This document shows positions 26,164 to 37,100 of a DNA stretch of 64,000 bases, piece after piece. Made by a program: the position numbers and the translations under genes. Numbering within the stretch: the first letter of the stretch is position 1; each line of letters begins with the position of its first letter. The notes beneath the pieces were generated by a model. It was given only the letters and a program-made list of their open reading frames with translations. It had not been told where the DNA came from and did no database searches. Source of the DNA: Leeuwenhoekiella aestuarii (GTDB lineage: Bacteria > Bacteroidota > Bacteroidia > Flavobacteriales > Flavobacteriaceae); the NCBI RefSeq assembly GCF_004104055.1, contig NZ_QOVJ01000005.1:1-64000 (forward strand), in the 5' to 3' direction.

Positions 26164-27333
26164 ATGCGCGGCTCGAAAATAACTCAGAAAATATTTATTA
26201 AACCTATACTTGGTCTTCTTGCTCTTGCAGGATTAGTTTCTTGTGGTCCTTCACAATATGCTATGAATGATGGAATTTACGGAAGAAGCACTCGCGTATA
26301 CAATGATAATGTTCAGCAGCAAGAAGTTGCATCAACTGAAAATGGAAGCGTTTATGCTAATTATTTCAATCAAGGCGCTGAAGATCTAGATGCTGCTCAA
26401 CAATCTGGTGAAATTTTTACCGATATTGATTCATATTCTTCAAACTCAGAATATACTAATGATGAAGCTATTTTAAATGAAAGCTTGACTTACAATGCTC
26501 AACCGGGCTGGGGAGACACCTACGATGAAGTTATAATTAACTCCTATTCTAATTTTTATCCAAATATGGGATATGGATTCGCAAGACCCTTCTGGAATAA
26601 CGGTTGGGGCTACGGAGGTTTTGGCGTTTGGGGCAACCCTTACGGAGGTTATGGCTGGGGTAATCCTTATTGGGGTTACGGTTACGCATACAACGGCTGG
26701 GGCTACGGAAGATGGGGTTACCCATATAATGGCTGGGGATTTGGATTCAGTCCTTTTTACGGTTATTACGGCCTAAACACGTATTATGGTTGGGGATACC
26801 GTAATGCGTACAGAAACAACTACTATTCTAGATACAATAACGACCGAATTGCGTATGCTAATAGTCGCAGATCTAATAATTCTTATTCAAGAGGCAGAAC
26901 AGCAAACTCAAGCGCTGCTAGAACCAGCTCTCGCAGATCTTCTGACGTTAATTATGCACGCACAAGTCGTACCTATAGCAGAAATAATGTAGGCGTAAAT
27001 CCTTCTAGAAGAAGCAGCAGAAGTTCATCTACAAACAGCAATAGAGCTTCAGGTAGAAGTTCTAATTCTATCTATAATTCTACAGCACGCAGAACCAATA
27101 GCAACACGATAAGCAGAAGTTCTAATTCTAATAGTTCTATTAGAAGATCTTCTCCATCAACGACAAACAGATCTAGCACATATTCAAGAAGCAGTTCTTC
27201 ATCGCGCAGTTCTGTATCAAGAAGCGCACCTACCCGAAGCGCATCACCCGCTCGCTCTAGCGGTGGTAGTAGTCGAAGTAGTGGGGGTAGCCGCAGCAGC
27301 GGAGGATCTTCAAGACGCGGTGGCGGCAGATAG
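26164..27333 (+). CDS. low-complexity surface lipoprotein, Gly/Tyr/Trp-rich then Ser/Arg-rich
   Basis: The signal peptide ends in a lipobox at LAGLVSC (Cys27). A middle part (about 125-220) is made of Gly, Trp, Tyr and Asn in short quasi-repeats such as GWGYGGFGVWGNPYGG. The last 150 residues are almost only Ser, Arg, Asn and Thr, strongly basic, and end SSRRGGGR. No enzymatic domain is visible. It lies 33 bases before an OmpP1-type porin and is probably cotranscribed with it. It may be a structural or adhesive outer-surface component; this is inference. Confidence 0.78.
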   Translation: MRGSKITQKIFIKPILGLLALAGLVSCGPSQYAMNDGIYGRSTRVYNDNVQQQEVASTENGSVYANYFNQGAEDLDAAQQSGEIFTDIDSYSSNSEYTNDEAILNESLTYNAQPGWGDTYDEVIINSYSNFYPNMGYGFARPFWNNGWGYGGFGVWGNPYGGYGWGNPYWGYGYAYNGWGYGRWGYPYNGWGFGFSPFYGYYGLNTYYGWGYRNAYRNNYYSRYNNDRIAYANSRRSNNSYSRGRTANSSAARTSSRRSSDVNYARTSRTYSRNNVGVNPSRRSSRSSSTNSNRASGRSSNSIYNSTARRTNSNTISRSSNSNSSIRRSSPSTTNRSSTYSRSSSSSRSSVSRSAPTRSASPARSSGGSSRSSGGSRSSGGSSRRGGGR

Positions 27334-27366
27334 AATTAAAACATAATTCAATTATTTATTTTTAAG

Positions 27367-28863
27367 ATGAAAAAAATATTCATACTCCTATTTATAGGTT
27401 TAAGTATGCAGTACCTTACTGCCCAAACAGTAGCAGACGCAGTGCGTTACAGTTCACAGAATATTACCGGTACCGCAAGATATCGTGGTGCGGGTGGCGC
27501 TTTTGGAGCATTGGGTGGCGACATATCTGCCATTAATAATAACCCTGCAGGATCTGCTATTTTTAATAACAGCACAGTTGCTCTAACATTGTCTTCTGGA
27601 GCTTATGACAACCAGACTTATTACAATGACGGCATTACAGTAAACAAAGCTTCTGATATAGATCTCAATCAATTTGGCGGGGTGTTTGTTTCTAATGGAA
27701 TTGGTAAAATTCGCAAATTCGCATTCGGCTTTAATTATGACAGAACCAATGATTTTGACAATGCTTACATCGCTTCAGGGGTCAGCAATAACTCTGTTGC
27801 TGATTACTTTTTAGGTTATGCACAAGGCACGCCTTTAGATCTTTTAGAATTACAACCTGGCGAGACTAATGCAGATTTATATCAATTTTTAGGTGAAAAT
27901 GAAAGTTTTGCAGCCCAACAAGCTTTTTTAGGTTATCAAGGTTACTTAATTGATCCGGTCTCTTCAGATCTTGATAACACAGATTATGTAAGCGCTCAAA
28001 ATGGAAATTCTTTTGATCAGGAATATCAGTACACAACCCGAGGAAATAACAGCAAATTCACATTTAATGCTGCAGGTCAATTTAGCGAAAACTTGTATTT
28101 AGGCTTAAATCTTAATGCGCATACATTTAATTTCACAAGAAATACTGTATTCTTTGAAGATACTGATAACATAAATAATGCAGTGAGCAGCTTGCGTTTT
28201 GACAATGAATATAGAGCATACGGCTCTGGTGTTTCTGCTCAAATAGGTGGTATTTACCATGTATCACCTTCCCTAAGAGTTGGTGCTACATACGACACAC
28301 CTACTTATTTTACCATCTCAGAAGAAACTGAGCAATACTTGGCCACATCAGACGTAAGTGGAGAAGTTGTACTAAACCCTAATGTTGTAAATATATATGA
28401 AGATTACAACCTACGCACACCCGGAAAAGCTACGGGTAGCATCGCTTATATCTTCGGCAATTCTGGCTTCTTAAGTTTTGATTATTCATACCAGGATTAT
28501 GCTTCGATGAAATACTCTCCTGATGAAGATTCATTTTTTCAGCAAATGAATAATCAAATCAATAACCAACTAAAAGCTGTTTCAAGCTACAAATTGGGAG
28601 GTGAATTTTTAGTTGGCGATTGGAGCTTCAGAGGTGGATATCGATTTATTGAAAGTCCGTATAAAAATGAAGAAACACTGGGTAACACGACAGGCTATTC
28701 TTTAGGATTAGGATACATACTTGGCAATGCACGAATTGATATTGCTTATGACTGGGCAAAACAAGAACAAAACCCCGCTCTTTACGAAGGAGCTTTTACA
28801 AACACTGCTTTTATAGATAACATAAACACAAATATTTTAGCTACCCTCACATTTCAGTTATAA
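27367..28863 (+). CDS. OmpP1/FadL/TodX-family outer-membrane protein
   Basis: The 498-residue protein has a signal peptide cleaved after LTAQ, then GTARYRGAGGAFGALGGDISAINNNPAG, the characteristic hatch region of OmpP1/FadL porins. The remainder alternates in beta-strand pattern and ends with ILATLTFQL, a C-terminal aromatic/aliphatic barrel strand. The family transports hydrophobic substrates such as fatty acids; the substrate here is not known. A terminator follows 20 bases later. Confidence 0.9.
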   Translation: MKKIFILLFIGLSMQYLTAQTVADAVRYSSQNITGTARYRGAGGAFGALGGDISAINNNPAGSAIFNNSTVALTLSSGAYDNQTYYNDGITVNKASDIDLNQFGGVFVSNGIGKIRKFAFGFNYDRTNDFDNAYIASGVSNNSVADYFLGYAQGTPLDLLELQPGETNADLYQFLGENESFAAQQAFLGYQGYLIDPVSSDLDNTDYVSAQNGNSFDQEYQYTTRGNNSKFTFNAAGQFSENLYLGLNLNAHTFNFTRNTVFFEDTDNINNAVSSLRFDNEYRAYGSGVSAQIGGIYHVSPSLRVGATYDTPTYFTISEETEQYLATSDVSGEVVLNPNVVNIYEDYNLRTPGKATGSIAYIFGNSGFLSFDYSYQDYASMKYSPDEDSFFQQMNNQINNQLKAVSSYKLGGEFLVGDWSFRGGYRFIESPYKNEETLGNTTGYSLGLGYILGNARIDIAYDWAKQEQNPALYEGAFTNTAFIDNINTNILATLTFQL

Positions 28864-28879
28864 TAAAACAACACACTTG

Positions 28880-28917
28880 AAAAGCCTTCTGAGTCATTGA
28901 TTTAGAGGGCTTTTTTT
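28880..28917 (+). terminator. intrinsic terminator
   Basis: The stem AAAGCCTTCT / AGAGGGCTTT has one wobble pair and is followed by T7. It ends the lipoprotein/porin unit. Confidence 0.8.
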
Positions 28918-28987
28918 ATTGATAAAAATAATAATCAAATCAATAAATGAGATAGACTTGTTAAGCTATTTAAATTGTTAATTTAAC

Positions 28988-28995
28988 TATCTTTG
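28988..28995 (+). promoter_or_regulatory. folE -7 box
   Basis: TATCTTTG matches TAnnTTTG exactly, 34 bases before the folE ATG. No TTTG is seen at the ideal -33 spacing. Confidence 0.5.
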
Positions 28996-29029
28996 CAAGC
29001 CTTTAGCCCAAGCGGCGACTAATAGCTTT

Positions 29030-29716
29030 ATGAAAATGAATTTTGAGAACGAAGAATTGAAAGCAATCGATGAAATAGGTGATAATCATCACAGTACATC
29101 TGCAGAAACCCCTCTAAGAGATGATGCTTTTAAATTAAGTGATTCTGAGAAGATTGAACTTATAAAAGAAGATGTTTCACACATCATGCAAACACTAGGA
29201 CTAGATCTTACAGACGATAGTTTAAAAGGCACTCCTAACCGTGTTGCCAAGATGTTTGTAAATGAAATCTTTGGCGGTCTAAACCCGGCCCGCAAACCCA
29301 AAGCCTCTACTTTTGACAACAATTACAAGTATGGTGAGATGCTTGTAGAAAAAAACATTACGGTCTATTCTACTTGCGAACATCACTTATTACCAATCGT
29401 AGGTAGAGCGCATGTTGCTTATATTTCAAACGGCAGTGTCGTTGGACTTTCAAAAATGAATCGCGTGGTAGATTATTATGCAAAAAGACCTCAGGTTCAA
29501 GAACGGCTTACGATGCAAGTAGTTCAGGAGCTTCAAAAAGTATTAGGCACACAGGATGTTGCTTGTGTTATTGACGCAAAACATCTATGCGTAAACAGCC
29601 GCGGAATTCGCGATATTGAGAGCAGCACAGTAACCAGTGAGTTTGGCGGTAAATTCAAAGAAGAAGCGGTAAGACGCGAATTTTTGGATTATATTAAACT
29701 TGACACCCCATTCTAA
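29030..29716 (+). CDS. folE: GTP cyclohydrolase I
   Basis: FolE converts GTP to dihydroneopterin triphosphate, the first step of folate and biopterin synthesis. The 228-residue protein has about 40 variable N-terminal residues, then the tunnel-fold core with zinc ligands in STCEHHLLP and HLCVNSRG, plus VGLSKMNRVVDYYAKRPQVQE. A second ATG two codons in is an equally good start. It is preceded by a -7 box and probably begins the cysS-yidD-lgt run, though 67 bases separate it from cysS. Confidence 0.96.
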   Translation: MKMNFENEELKAIDEIGDNHHSTSAETPLRDDAFKLSDSEKIELIKEDVSHIMQTLGLDLTDDSLKGTPNRVAKMFVNEIFGGLNPARKPKASTFDNNYKYGEMLVEKNITVYSTCEHHLLPIVGRAHVAYISNGSVVGLSKMNRVVDYYAKRPQVQERLTMQVVQELQKVLGTQDVACVIDAKHLCVNSRGIRDIESSTVTSEFGGKFKEEAVRREFLDYIKLDTPF

Positions 29717-29783
29717 TTACGGATTTTAGTTTCAGACTTGTTTCATAAATAATACGCTTTAAAGCACGCATAACAAATAACCT

Positions 29784-31271
29784 ATGTCGACCTTATACCA
29801 AAAGCAAAACATCACACTTTACAATTCTCTAAGCGGTCAAAAAGAAACTTTTAAACCTCTTTTGGACGGAAATGTTGGGATGTATGTTTGTGGCCCCACG
29901 GTCTACAGCAATGTACATCTGGGCAATGTACGCACCTTTATGTCTTTTGATATGATCTTTAGATATCTGAAGCATTTAGGATATAAAGTACGTTATGTAA
30001 GAAACATTACAGACGCAGGCCACCTTACAGACGATGCCGATGAAGGTGAAGATAAAATTGCAAAAAAAGCACGCCTAGAACAAATAGAACCTATGGAAGT
30101 TGTACAACAGTACACCATAGATTTCCATACAATTTTACAAAAATTCAATTGTCTTCCTCCCAGTATAGAACCTACTGCAACCGGTCATATAATTGAGCAA
30201 ATCGAGATCATTAAAGAGATCATTGATAATGATTTTGCTTATGAGAAAAATGGCTCAGTTTATTTTGATGTACTCAAGTTTAATGAGAATCATGAGTACG
30301 GAAAGTTAAGTGGTCGCAATCTGGAAGATATGATCTCAAATACGCGTGAATTGACTGCGCAAAGCGAAAAGAAAAACGCTCAGGATTTTGCTCTTTGGAA
30401 AAAAGCCGAACCCCAGCACATTATGCGCTGGCCATCACCTTGGGGGGATGGTTTCCCGGGATGGCATCTGGAGTGTACAGCAATGAGCACCAAATATCTC
30501 GGTGAACAATTTGACATTCACGGTGGTGGCATGGATTTGAAATTCCCGCATCACGAGTGTGAGATCGCACAGTCTGAAGCTTCAAATGGTAAAAATCCGG
30601 TGAATTATTGGCTACATGCTAATATGCTTACATTGAATGGAAAGAAAATGTCTAAAAGTGACGGAAACAATATTTTTCCTGCACAAATCTTTACGGGTGA
30701 CAGTCCGTTTTTAACTAAAGGCTTCTCCCCTAGCGTTGCCCGATTTTTTATCATGCAGGCGCATTACCGAAGTGTTTTAGATTTCAGCAATGATGCATTA
30801 TTAGCTAGCGAAAAAGGGTTTAATCGCCTTATGGAAGCCGTGAATTTACTAGAGTCGCTCCCTGTTTCTGAAATAAGCTCACTGGATATATCAAGCTGGA
30901 AGCAAGCTTGCTACGATGCGATGAACGATGATTTTAATTCACCCATCTTAATCGCTCAACTTTTTGAGGCAGCAAAGTTTATTCATCAGATAAAAGATGG
31001 CAAAGCAAAGATATCTCAAGCAGATCTCGAACTCTTTCAAGAAAGTATTCATGCATTTGTTTTTGACATTTTAGGTCTTGAAGATGTTAATGCAGTAGCT
31101 GAAGCTAATACTGACAAGCTGAATGGAGCGATAGAGCTATTGATCCAGCTTAGAAAAGAAGCTAGAGCCAATAAGGATTTTGCTACTAGCGATCAGATAA
31201 GAGATCAACTTTTAGAATTGGGAATTCAACTAAAAGATGGTCGAGAAGGAACAACGTATACCCTATCTTAA
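29784..31271 (+). CDS. cysS: cysteinyl-tRNA synthetase
   Basis: CysS charges tRNA-Cys. The 495-residue class I enzyme has [17 protein letters not shown] (zinc Cys and HIGH-like HLGN), [10 protein letters not shown] and [18 protein letters not shown] (zinc ligands), and the KKMSKSDGN loop. The C-terminal DALR-like helical domain is complete. yidD follows after 12 bases. Confidence 0.97.
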   Translation: MSTLYQKQNITLYNSLSGQKETFKPLLDGNVGMYVCGPTVYSNVHLGNVRTFMSFDMIFRYLKHLGYKVRYVRNITDAGHLTDDADEGEDKIAKKARLEQIEPMEVVQQYTIDFHTILQKFNCLPPSIEPTATGHIIEQIEIIKEIIDNDFAYEKNGSVYFDVLKFNENHEYGKLSGRNLEDMISNTRELTAQSEKKNAQDFALWKKAEPQHIMRWPSPWGDGFPGWHLECTAMSTKYLGEQFDIHGGGMDLKFPHHECEIAQSEASNGKNPVNYWLHANMLTLNGKKMSKSDGNNIFPAQIFTGDSPFLTKGFSPSVARFFIMQAHYRSVLDFSNDALLASEKGFNRLMEAVNLLESLPVSEISSLDISSWKQACYDAMNDDFNSPILIAQLFEAAKFIHQIKDGKAKISQADLELFQESIHAFVFDILGLEDVNAVAEANTDKLNGAIELLIQLRKEARANKDFATSDQIRDQLLELGIQLKDGREGTTYTLS

Positions 31272-31283
31272 AATCTGAAAACG

Positions 31284-31547
31284 GTGAAAAGTCTAGCAAA
31301 AAAAATACTGATTTTTCCCATTCGTATTTATCAGAAATTCATTTCTCCCCTATTACCACCTGCTTGCAGGTATGAGCCCACTTGCTCACACTACAGCGTA
31401 CAGGCGATAGAAAAACACGGCCCTATAAAAGGGACATGGCTCTCTATAAAACGCATTGCCAGCTGCAATCCTTGGGGTGGATCTGGCTACGATCCCGTCC
31501 CTCCCATAAAAGGTGAAAACTCACATAAAAATTCTAAAAAAGATTAA
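31284..31547 (+). CDS. yidD: membrane protein insertion efficiency factor YidD (GTG start)
   Basis: The 87-residue protein has an amphipathic N-terminal helix ([20 protein letters not shown]) and the family's Cys motif [19 protein letters not shown] with [13 protein letters not shown]. YidD assists YidC-dependent membrane insertion. The start is GTG at 31284; no ATG is available before the conserved part. It lies between cysS and lgt in a likely operon. Confidence 0.94.
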   Translation: MKSLAKKILIFPIRIYQKFISPLLPPACRYEPTCSHYSVQAIEKHGPIKGTWLSIKRIASCNPWGGSGYDPVPPIKGENSHKNSKKD

Positions 31548-31595
31548 GAAGCCTTTTGGCTTTGTTATATTTACAGCACAAAATTCACACAGCTT

Positions 31596-32531
31596 ATGCT
31601 CCCTTTAAAAATGACCTGGAACCCTTCAACGGGTCTCGATTTAGGATTTTTCACCCTTCATTATTACAGCTTAATGTTTGTTATTGCTTTTTCATTAGGT
31701 TGGTACCTGATGAAAAAAGTATATAAAAACGAAGGTGTTGATGAAGAAAAGCTAGATCCGCTGTTTATATATTCGGTGTTAGCGATTTTAATAGGAGCCC
31801 GACTGGGTCATGTGTTTTTCTATCAGACAGAATTACTTTGGCAAGACCCACTTTCTGTGTTTTTACCTTTTCGTTTTGTTCCTGAAATTGAATATACCGG
31901 CTTTCAGGGGTTAGCAAGTCATGGTGCAGCTATCGGGATGATCTTTGCAATGTATCTTTACAATAAAAAGATCTTAAAGAAAAGTGTTCTTTGGCTTTTA
32001 GACCGCGTGATTTTGCCGGTTTCATTAGGCGCCATCTTTGTACGTATTGGTAATTTTTTCAACTCTGAAATGGTAGGTAAAGTTACCGACTCAAATTTGG
32101 GAATTAAGTTTGTTCAGGATCAATACAACAAATACGAAGTACAACGCTTAACTGGTATTCCTAATGAACATAAAGCATATAGCGCTTTAACAGATGATCC
32201 TCAATTTGCAAATTATATTGCCGAAATTCCCTATCGCTTTCCGGGTCAATTAATGGAATCATTCGGTTACATATTTGTGTTCCTCATTTTAATGTTTGTC
32301 TATTGGAAAACAGGTTTGCGTAAAAAAGAAGGCTTCCTGTTTGGTCTTTTCTTAGTGCTTTTATGGACGGTTCGTTTTATCGTAGAATATTTTAAACGCG
32401 CCCAAGTTGAGGGCCGCGAGGATTGGATTTTTGGTTTTAATACCGGTCAGATCTTAAGCATTCCGTTTATATTAATTGGTATTTTTATGATCGTACGCGC
32501 CTTGGGTCAGAAAAAAGAACCTCAATATTAA
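31596..32531 (+). CDS. lgt: prolipoprotein diacylglyceryl transferase
   Basis: Lgt adds diacylglycerol to the lipobox Cys of prolipoproteins in the inner membrane. The 311-residue protein has seven membrane helices, GARLGHVFFYQ, GLASHGAAIGMI and the signature RIGNFFNSEMVG. It sits six bases before a lipoprotein gene and would process the many lipoproteins in this window. Confidence 0.95.
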   Translation: MLPLKMTWNPSTGLDLGFFTLHYYSLMFVIAFSLGWYLMKKVYKNEGVDEEKLDPLFIYSVLAILIGARLGHVFFYQTELLWQDPLSVFLPFRFVPEIEYTGFQGLASHGAAIGMIFAMYLYNKKILKKSVLWLLDRVILPVSLGAIFVRIGNFFNSEMVGKVTDSNLGIKFVQDQYNKYEVQRLTGIPNEHKAYSALTDDPQFANYIAEIPYRFPGQLMESFGYIFVFLILMFVYWKTGLRKKEGFLFGLFLVLLWTVRFIVEYFKRAQVEGREDWIFGFNTGQILSIPFILIGIFMIVRALGQKKEPQY

Positions 32532-32537
32532 TCTATT

Positions 32538-33020
32538 ATGTTTAAGAAACTAGTTTTTCTCGCTTTAGGCTTTAGCACAATTATTTCGTGTAAAAATCAA
32601 GAATCAGAACCTACAGAGATTCCGCAGGAACAAATAGCCTTTACACAAGAAGGAAAACTTCAAATAATTAAGCAGAACGAAGAGAAAGTCTACTTCAATA
32701 TAGAAATTGTAGATACTGATTATGAGACCGAAACCGGACTGATGTATCGGGAATTTATGGAGCAAAATCAGGCGATGCTTTTTGTTTTTAAAAACGAAAG
32801 ACCGCATAGCTTTTATATGAAGAACACATACATTCCTTTGGATTTATTTTTCATTACAAAAGAAATGAAAATTGCTACTATAATTGAAAACGCAAAGCCT
32901 TTAGATGAATCCAGCCTTCCTTCTGAAGTACCCGTAACCTACGTTTTAGAAACCAATGCAGGTATTGCTGAACTTTGGGATATAAAAGAAGGAGATTCAA
33001 TCAGTTGGAAACGCAGATAA
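32538..33020 (+). CDS. DUF192 lipoprotein
   Basis: The 160-residue protein has a lipobox at FSTIISC (Cys18), a short acidic linker and a DUF192 domain with TGLMYREFMEQNQAMLFVF, HSFYMKNTYIPLDLFFI and the end VLETNAGIAELWDIKEGD. DUF192 proteins are small secreted or periplasmic proteins of unknown function. It overlaps glsA by one base (TAATG) and follows lgt closely. Confidence 0.9.
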   Translation: MFKKLVFLALGFSTIISCKNQESEPTEIPQEQIAFTQEGKLQIIKQNEEKVYFNIEIVDTDYETETGLMYREFMEQNQAMLFVFKNERPHSFYMKNTYIPLDLFFITKEMKIATIIENAKPLDESSLPSEVPVTYVLETNAGIAELWDIKEGDSISWKRR

Positions 33021-33937
33021 TGGATTACTCCAAGGTATTACAAGAAATTAAAGAGGAAATAGTAACCTTTAAAAATACCGGAAAAGTTGCAACCTATATC
33101 CCCGAACTCGGAAAAGTTGATCCCTCAAAGTTTGGAGTGTATTTACAATGTACTGACGGAAGCGGATACGGCTTAGGAGATGCTCTAGATCGTTTTTCAA
33201 TTCAAAGTATCTCAAAAGTACTCAGCCTCTCTCTAGCTCTTAAGCTCAAAGGAAAAGAGGTCTGGAAACGCATAGGCGTAGAACCCTCAGGAGATCCTTT
33301 TAACTCTTTAGTACAGCTTGAATACGAGAAGGGAATTCCCCGAAATCCGTTTATAAATGCAGGTGCTCTTGTGGTTGCAGACATTCTAATTTCAGAATTA
33401 AAAAATCCTAAAGAAGAACTCTTACAATTTGTACGCGACATCGCAGAAGATCAAACTATCGATTACGATGAAAACGTAGCAGCTTCAGAAATGATGCATA
33501 AATTTCGCAATGCTTCACTTACTCATTTGATGAAAGACTTTGGAAACATCCACAACAACGTAGATGATGTACTGGACTTTTATTTCCACCAGTGTTCTAT
33601 AGCGATGAACTGTAAGCAGCTGACTCAGGCATTCACTATTTTCCTAAACTACGGTAAATACGATCTAAGTAAAGAAGCGGCAGTATTAGATACTATGCTC
33701 GCAAAACGAATTAATGCCTTGATGCTTACCTGTGGTTTTTACGACGAATCTGGAGAATTTGCATTCTCTGTAGGCTTACCCGGAAAAAGCGGTGTAGGCG
33801 GAGGCATTGTCGCGTTACATCCTAAATATTACAGTATAGCCGTTTGGAGCCCTCCACTAAATAAAAATGGCAATTCTGAACTCGGAATGAAAGTACTTGA
33901 ACTCCTTACCTCCAAAACAGAAATCTCTGTTTTTTAA
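33020..33937 (+). CDS. glsA: glutaminase A
   Basis: GlsA hydrolyses glutamine to glutamate and ammonia. I start at the ATG at 33020, overlapping the upstream stop as TAATG; a longer frame from 32975 lies inside the DUF192 gene. The 305-residue beta-lactamase-fold enzyme has the catalytic Ser-x-x-Lys in FSIQSISKVL, NPFINAGAL, and GLPGKSGVGGGI near the C-terminus. It is the last gene of the cysS-yidD-lgt run. Confidence 0.95.
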   Translation: MDYSKVLQEIKEEIVTFKNTGKVATYIPELGKVDPSKFGVYLQCTDGSGYGLGDALDRFSIQSISKVLSLSLALKLKGKEVWKRIGVEPSGDPFNSLVQLEYEKGIPRNPFINAGALVVADILISELKNPKEELLQFVRDIAEDQTIDYDENVAASEMMHKFRNASLTHLMKDFGNIHNNVDDVLDFYFHQCSIAMNCKQLTQAFTIFLNYGKYDLSKEAAVLDTMLAKRINALMLTCGFYDESGEFAFSVGLPGKSGVGGGIVALHPKYYSIAVWSPPLNKNGNSELGMKVLELLTSKTEISVF

Positions 33938-33954
33938 AAAATAATTAATCGCAA

Positions 33955-34032
33955 ACTACCTCAGAGCAAGTCCACGAGACAGGCGTTAGAAGTAAATTTT
34001 CATTTAGAGGCAAGCCTCGGGAAATTAAACCC
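33955..34032. repeat. possible dispersed intergenic repeat
   Basis: Between glsA and the shared terminator lies a relatively GC-rich segment with ACTACCTCAGAGCAAG at its left, the small perfect hairpin GAGGC-AA-GCCTC (34007-34018) and GGGAAATTAAACCC at its right. It is unlike its AT-rich surroundings and reminds me of short repeats found many times between genes in flavobacterial genomes. A single copy in the window cannot prove this. Confidence 0.35.
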
Positions 34033-34048
34033 TTTAGCAAAGCCAATA

Positions 34049-34084
34049 AAAAAGGGTCTGCTTTTAAAATCAGACCCTTTTTTA
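34049..34084. terminator. bidirectional intrinsic terminator
   Basis: The stem AAAAGGGTCTG / CAGACCCTTTT has A- and T-runs on both sides. It lies between the convergent glsA and secDF genes. Confidence 0.88.
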
Positions 34085-34106
34085 TAGATTAAAATTTAAC
34101 TAAAAA

Positions 34107-37100
34107 TTACGCTACAGTCTCCTCTTCTTCTACTTTTTCTGGCTTTAACGCCTTCTTCTGGATCGTATCAAACATAACCGGTGTTGCGATAAAGATCGAA
34201 GAGTATGTACCTACTACAACCCCTACAATCAATGCAAACATAAAGCCCATTATACTTGCCCCACCAAAAATGAAGATCGCAAGCAATACAATCAATGTAG
34301 TCATAGACGTATTTAAGGTACGGCTAATAGTGCTGTTAATCGCCTGATTGATAATAACACCCATCTTGCGATCTGTACCGTACTCCTTCATAAACTCTCT
34401 AATACGGTCAAATACAACCACAGTATCATTCAACGAGTAACCAATAACGGTTAGTATCGCAGCGATGAAAGACTGATCAATTTCCATATTAAATGGCATA
34501 AACTTATAGGTCAACGAGAAAATACCTAACACAATTAACACATCATGGAAAACTGCAACAACAGCTCCCAGTGAAAATTGCCATCTTCTAAAACGCAGTA
34601 AGATGTATAAGAACACAACTACCAATGATCCTAAAACAGCCCAGAAGGAATCTCTTTTAATGTCATCTGCGATAGTAGGACCTACCTTGTTGTATTCTAG
34701 AATACCTACTTTCTCTTCAGTAGAACCACCTTTTACAAACTGCGCAAGAGTTAAATCTGCAGGTAAATAGCTTTTTAAGGCTGCATATAATTTCTGCTGA
34801 ATATCATCATCTACTTCAGAAGCTTCCTCATCAATTCTATACTTCGTGGTGATTTTTAACTGATTTGCTTCACCGTATGTTTTTGCTTGTGCACTTTCTA
34901 GTTCTGCAATCAATTTATTTTCAACTTCTGTTGCATTTACAGGAGCTTCAAAACGAACTGTATAATTACGCCCCCCTACAAAGTCAACACCCTGATCAAG
35001 ACTGTTCGTAAATAAGGAGATTAAACTTATAATTATTAAAACACCACTTATGATATATGCAACTTTTCTCTTCGCAAGAAAATCTCTGTTGAAATTGGTA
35101 AACAGATTTTTTGTTGCACCCGTAGAGAATGCAAGAGATTTACCGTTTTTACCATAACCATCAATAAATAAACGGGTAACAAAGATTGCTGTGAATAATG
35201 ACGTACCAATACCTATCATCAAGGTTGTTGCAAAACCTTGAATAGGTCCTGTACCGAATAAGAATAATATTAATGCCGTTAAGAACGTAGTAATGTTCGC
35301 ATCAAGAATAGACGACAATGCATTATTGAAGCCGTCTTTAATAGCATCTTTTTGAGACTTTCCTTTTGCAATCTCTTCTTTAATACGCTCAAAAATCAGC
35401 ACGTTTGCATCCACAGACATACCTATCGTAAGAACGATACCTGCAATACCAGGAAGGGTAAGTACAGCTCCAAGACCCGCAAGTATACCAAATATAAATA
35501 AGATGTTTACCGCTAAAGCAACATCTGCAAAAAGACCTGCTTTACCGTAATAGAACACCATCCATACCAGCACCAATAAAAGTGCGATCACAAATGACAT
35601 CAAACCACTATTAATTGCCTCTTGCCCTAATGAAGGCCCGACAACATCATAAGATATAATTTTTGCAGAAGCAGGAAGTTTACCCGCTTTCAATACATTC
35701 GCTAAATCCTGAGCTTCTGCAACTGTGAAACTACCTGAAATTTCTGTAGCACCATTTTTAATTTCTGCTTTTGCTGTAGCAGCAGAATAAACCGTACCAT
35801 CAAGAACTATTGCAATAGCGTTTCCTTCACTTGCAACCTCTCCGGTTAATTTAGCCCACTGACCGGGACCCTGCCCCTCAAAATCGATACCTACAGATGG
35901 CTGACCGGCTTGTGTATATTGTTGACGTGAATCTTGCACAACATCACCATCCATTGCAGCAGAACCACTTCGGTCTGACATTAACGCATAGAGTGGAACA
36001 ACATCAGATTCTCCCTCAGTAATTCCCCATCTGAATTTTGCAAAACGTAATTCTTGTGGACGAAGCCTTACAATTTCAGGCTTTCCTAAATAGCCATTAA
36101 TAGTAGCAGTATCTTTTACCTGAGCATAACCTACAATTGGAGCCTGAGCATATTGCTGAATAGCTGGGTTAAAACTAAACACCTCAAATAAAGGATTATT
36201 TTGTGCAGCAGGACTTATTGAATCTTCCTCGCTTGCAAGCAAGTCTTCGATAGAATCATCTGTATCTGTAGAATCAACAGTTGCTGTTGTCTCTTGCTCT
36301 TCAGCAGGAGCAACAATATCTTTTAAAACAGTGTTTACCTCTAATAAATAAGGTGCAACCTGAGAAGCGTAGTGCGTTTTGTAAAACTCTAATTGAGCAG
36401 TACTTTCTAATTGAAATTTTACACGCTCTATATCAGTAGCTCCGGGAAGCTCAATTAAAATTCGAGACTGATTGTCTAAACGCTGAATGTTAGGTTGTGT
36501 AACACCAAATTTATCAATACGATTACGCAATACTTCAAAAGCAGAATTGATAGATCCTTCAATTTCCTGAGCTATGATAGGTTCTACCTCTGCATTGGTC
36601 ATATTAAAGTTGATCTTCTCTCCTAAAGTGGTATTCGCAAAAATATCTGGAGAAGCCAATTTATTATCACCAGGAATAGCCTCAAAAGCATCAAAAAAAT
36701 CATCTAAAAAGCTATTTTGAGAATCCTTTTGAGCTTCTGCAGCCTGATCTATAGCCTGATTAAAAGCAGGATCTGTACTGTTATTACTCAAACCTCTCAA
36801 AATATCTGCAACAGAAATTTCAAGAATAGCATTCATACCTCCTTTAAGATCCAGACCTTTGTTAAGCTCTTTATCTTTTGCATCATTATACGTAATACCT
36901 AAAGCTATAGGATCATTACCTATAGAGTCTAAATATTGACGCTCAACTTCACCTCTTCGGTCTACATAATCCTCAACAGAATTGGGTACTTTTTGCTCAG
37001 CAAAAGCAGCTGCTTTGTCTTCTGTTTGATTTGTGAAGTACGTAAACGAAAGCTGGTATAAACTCACCAACCCAAATAAAATCGCAAATACTCTAATGAG

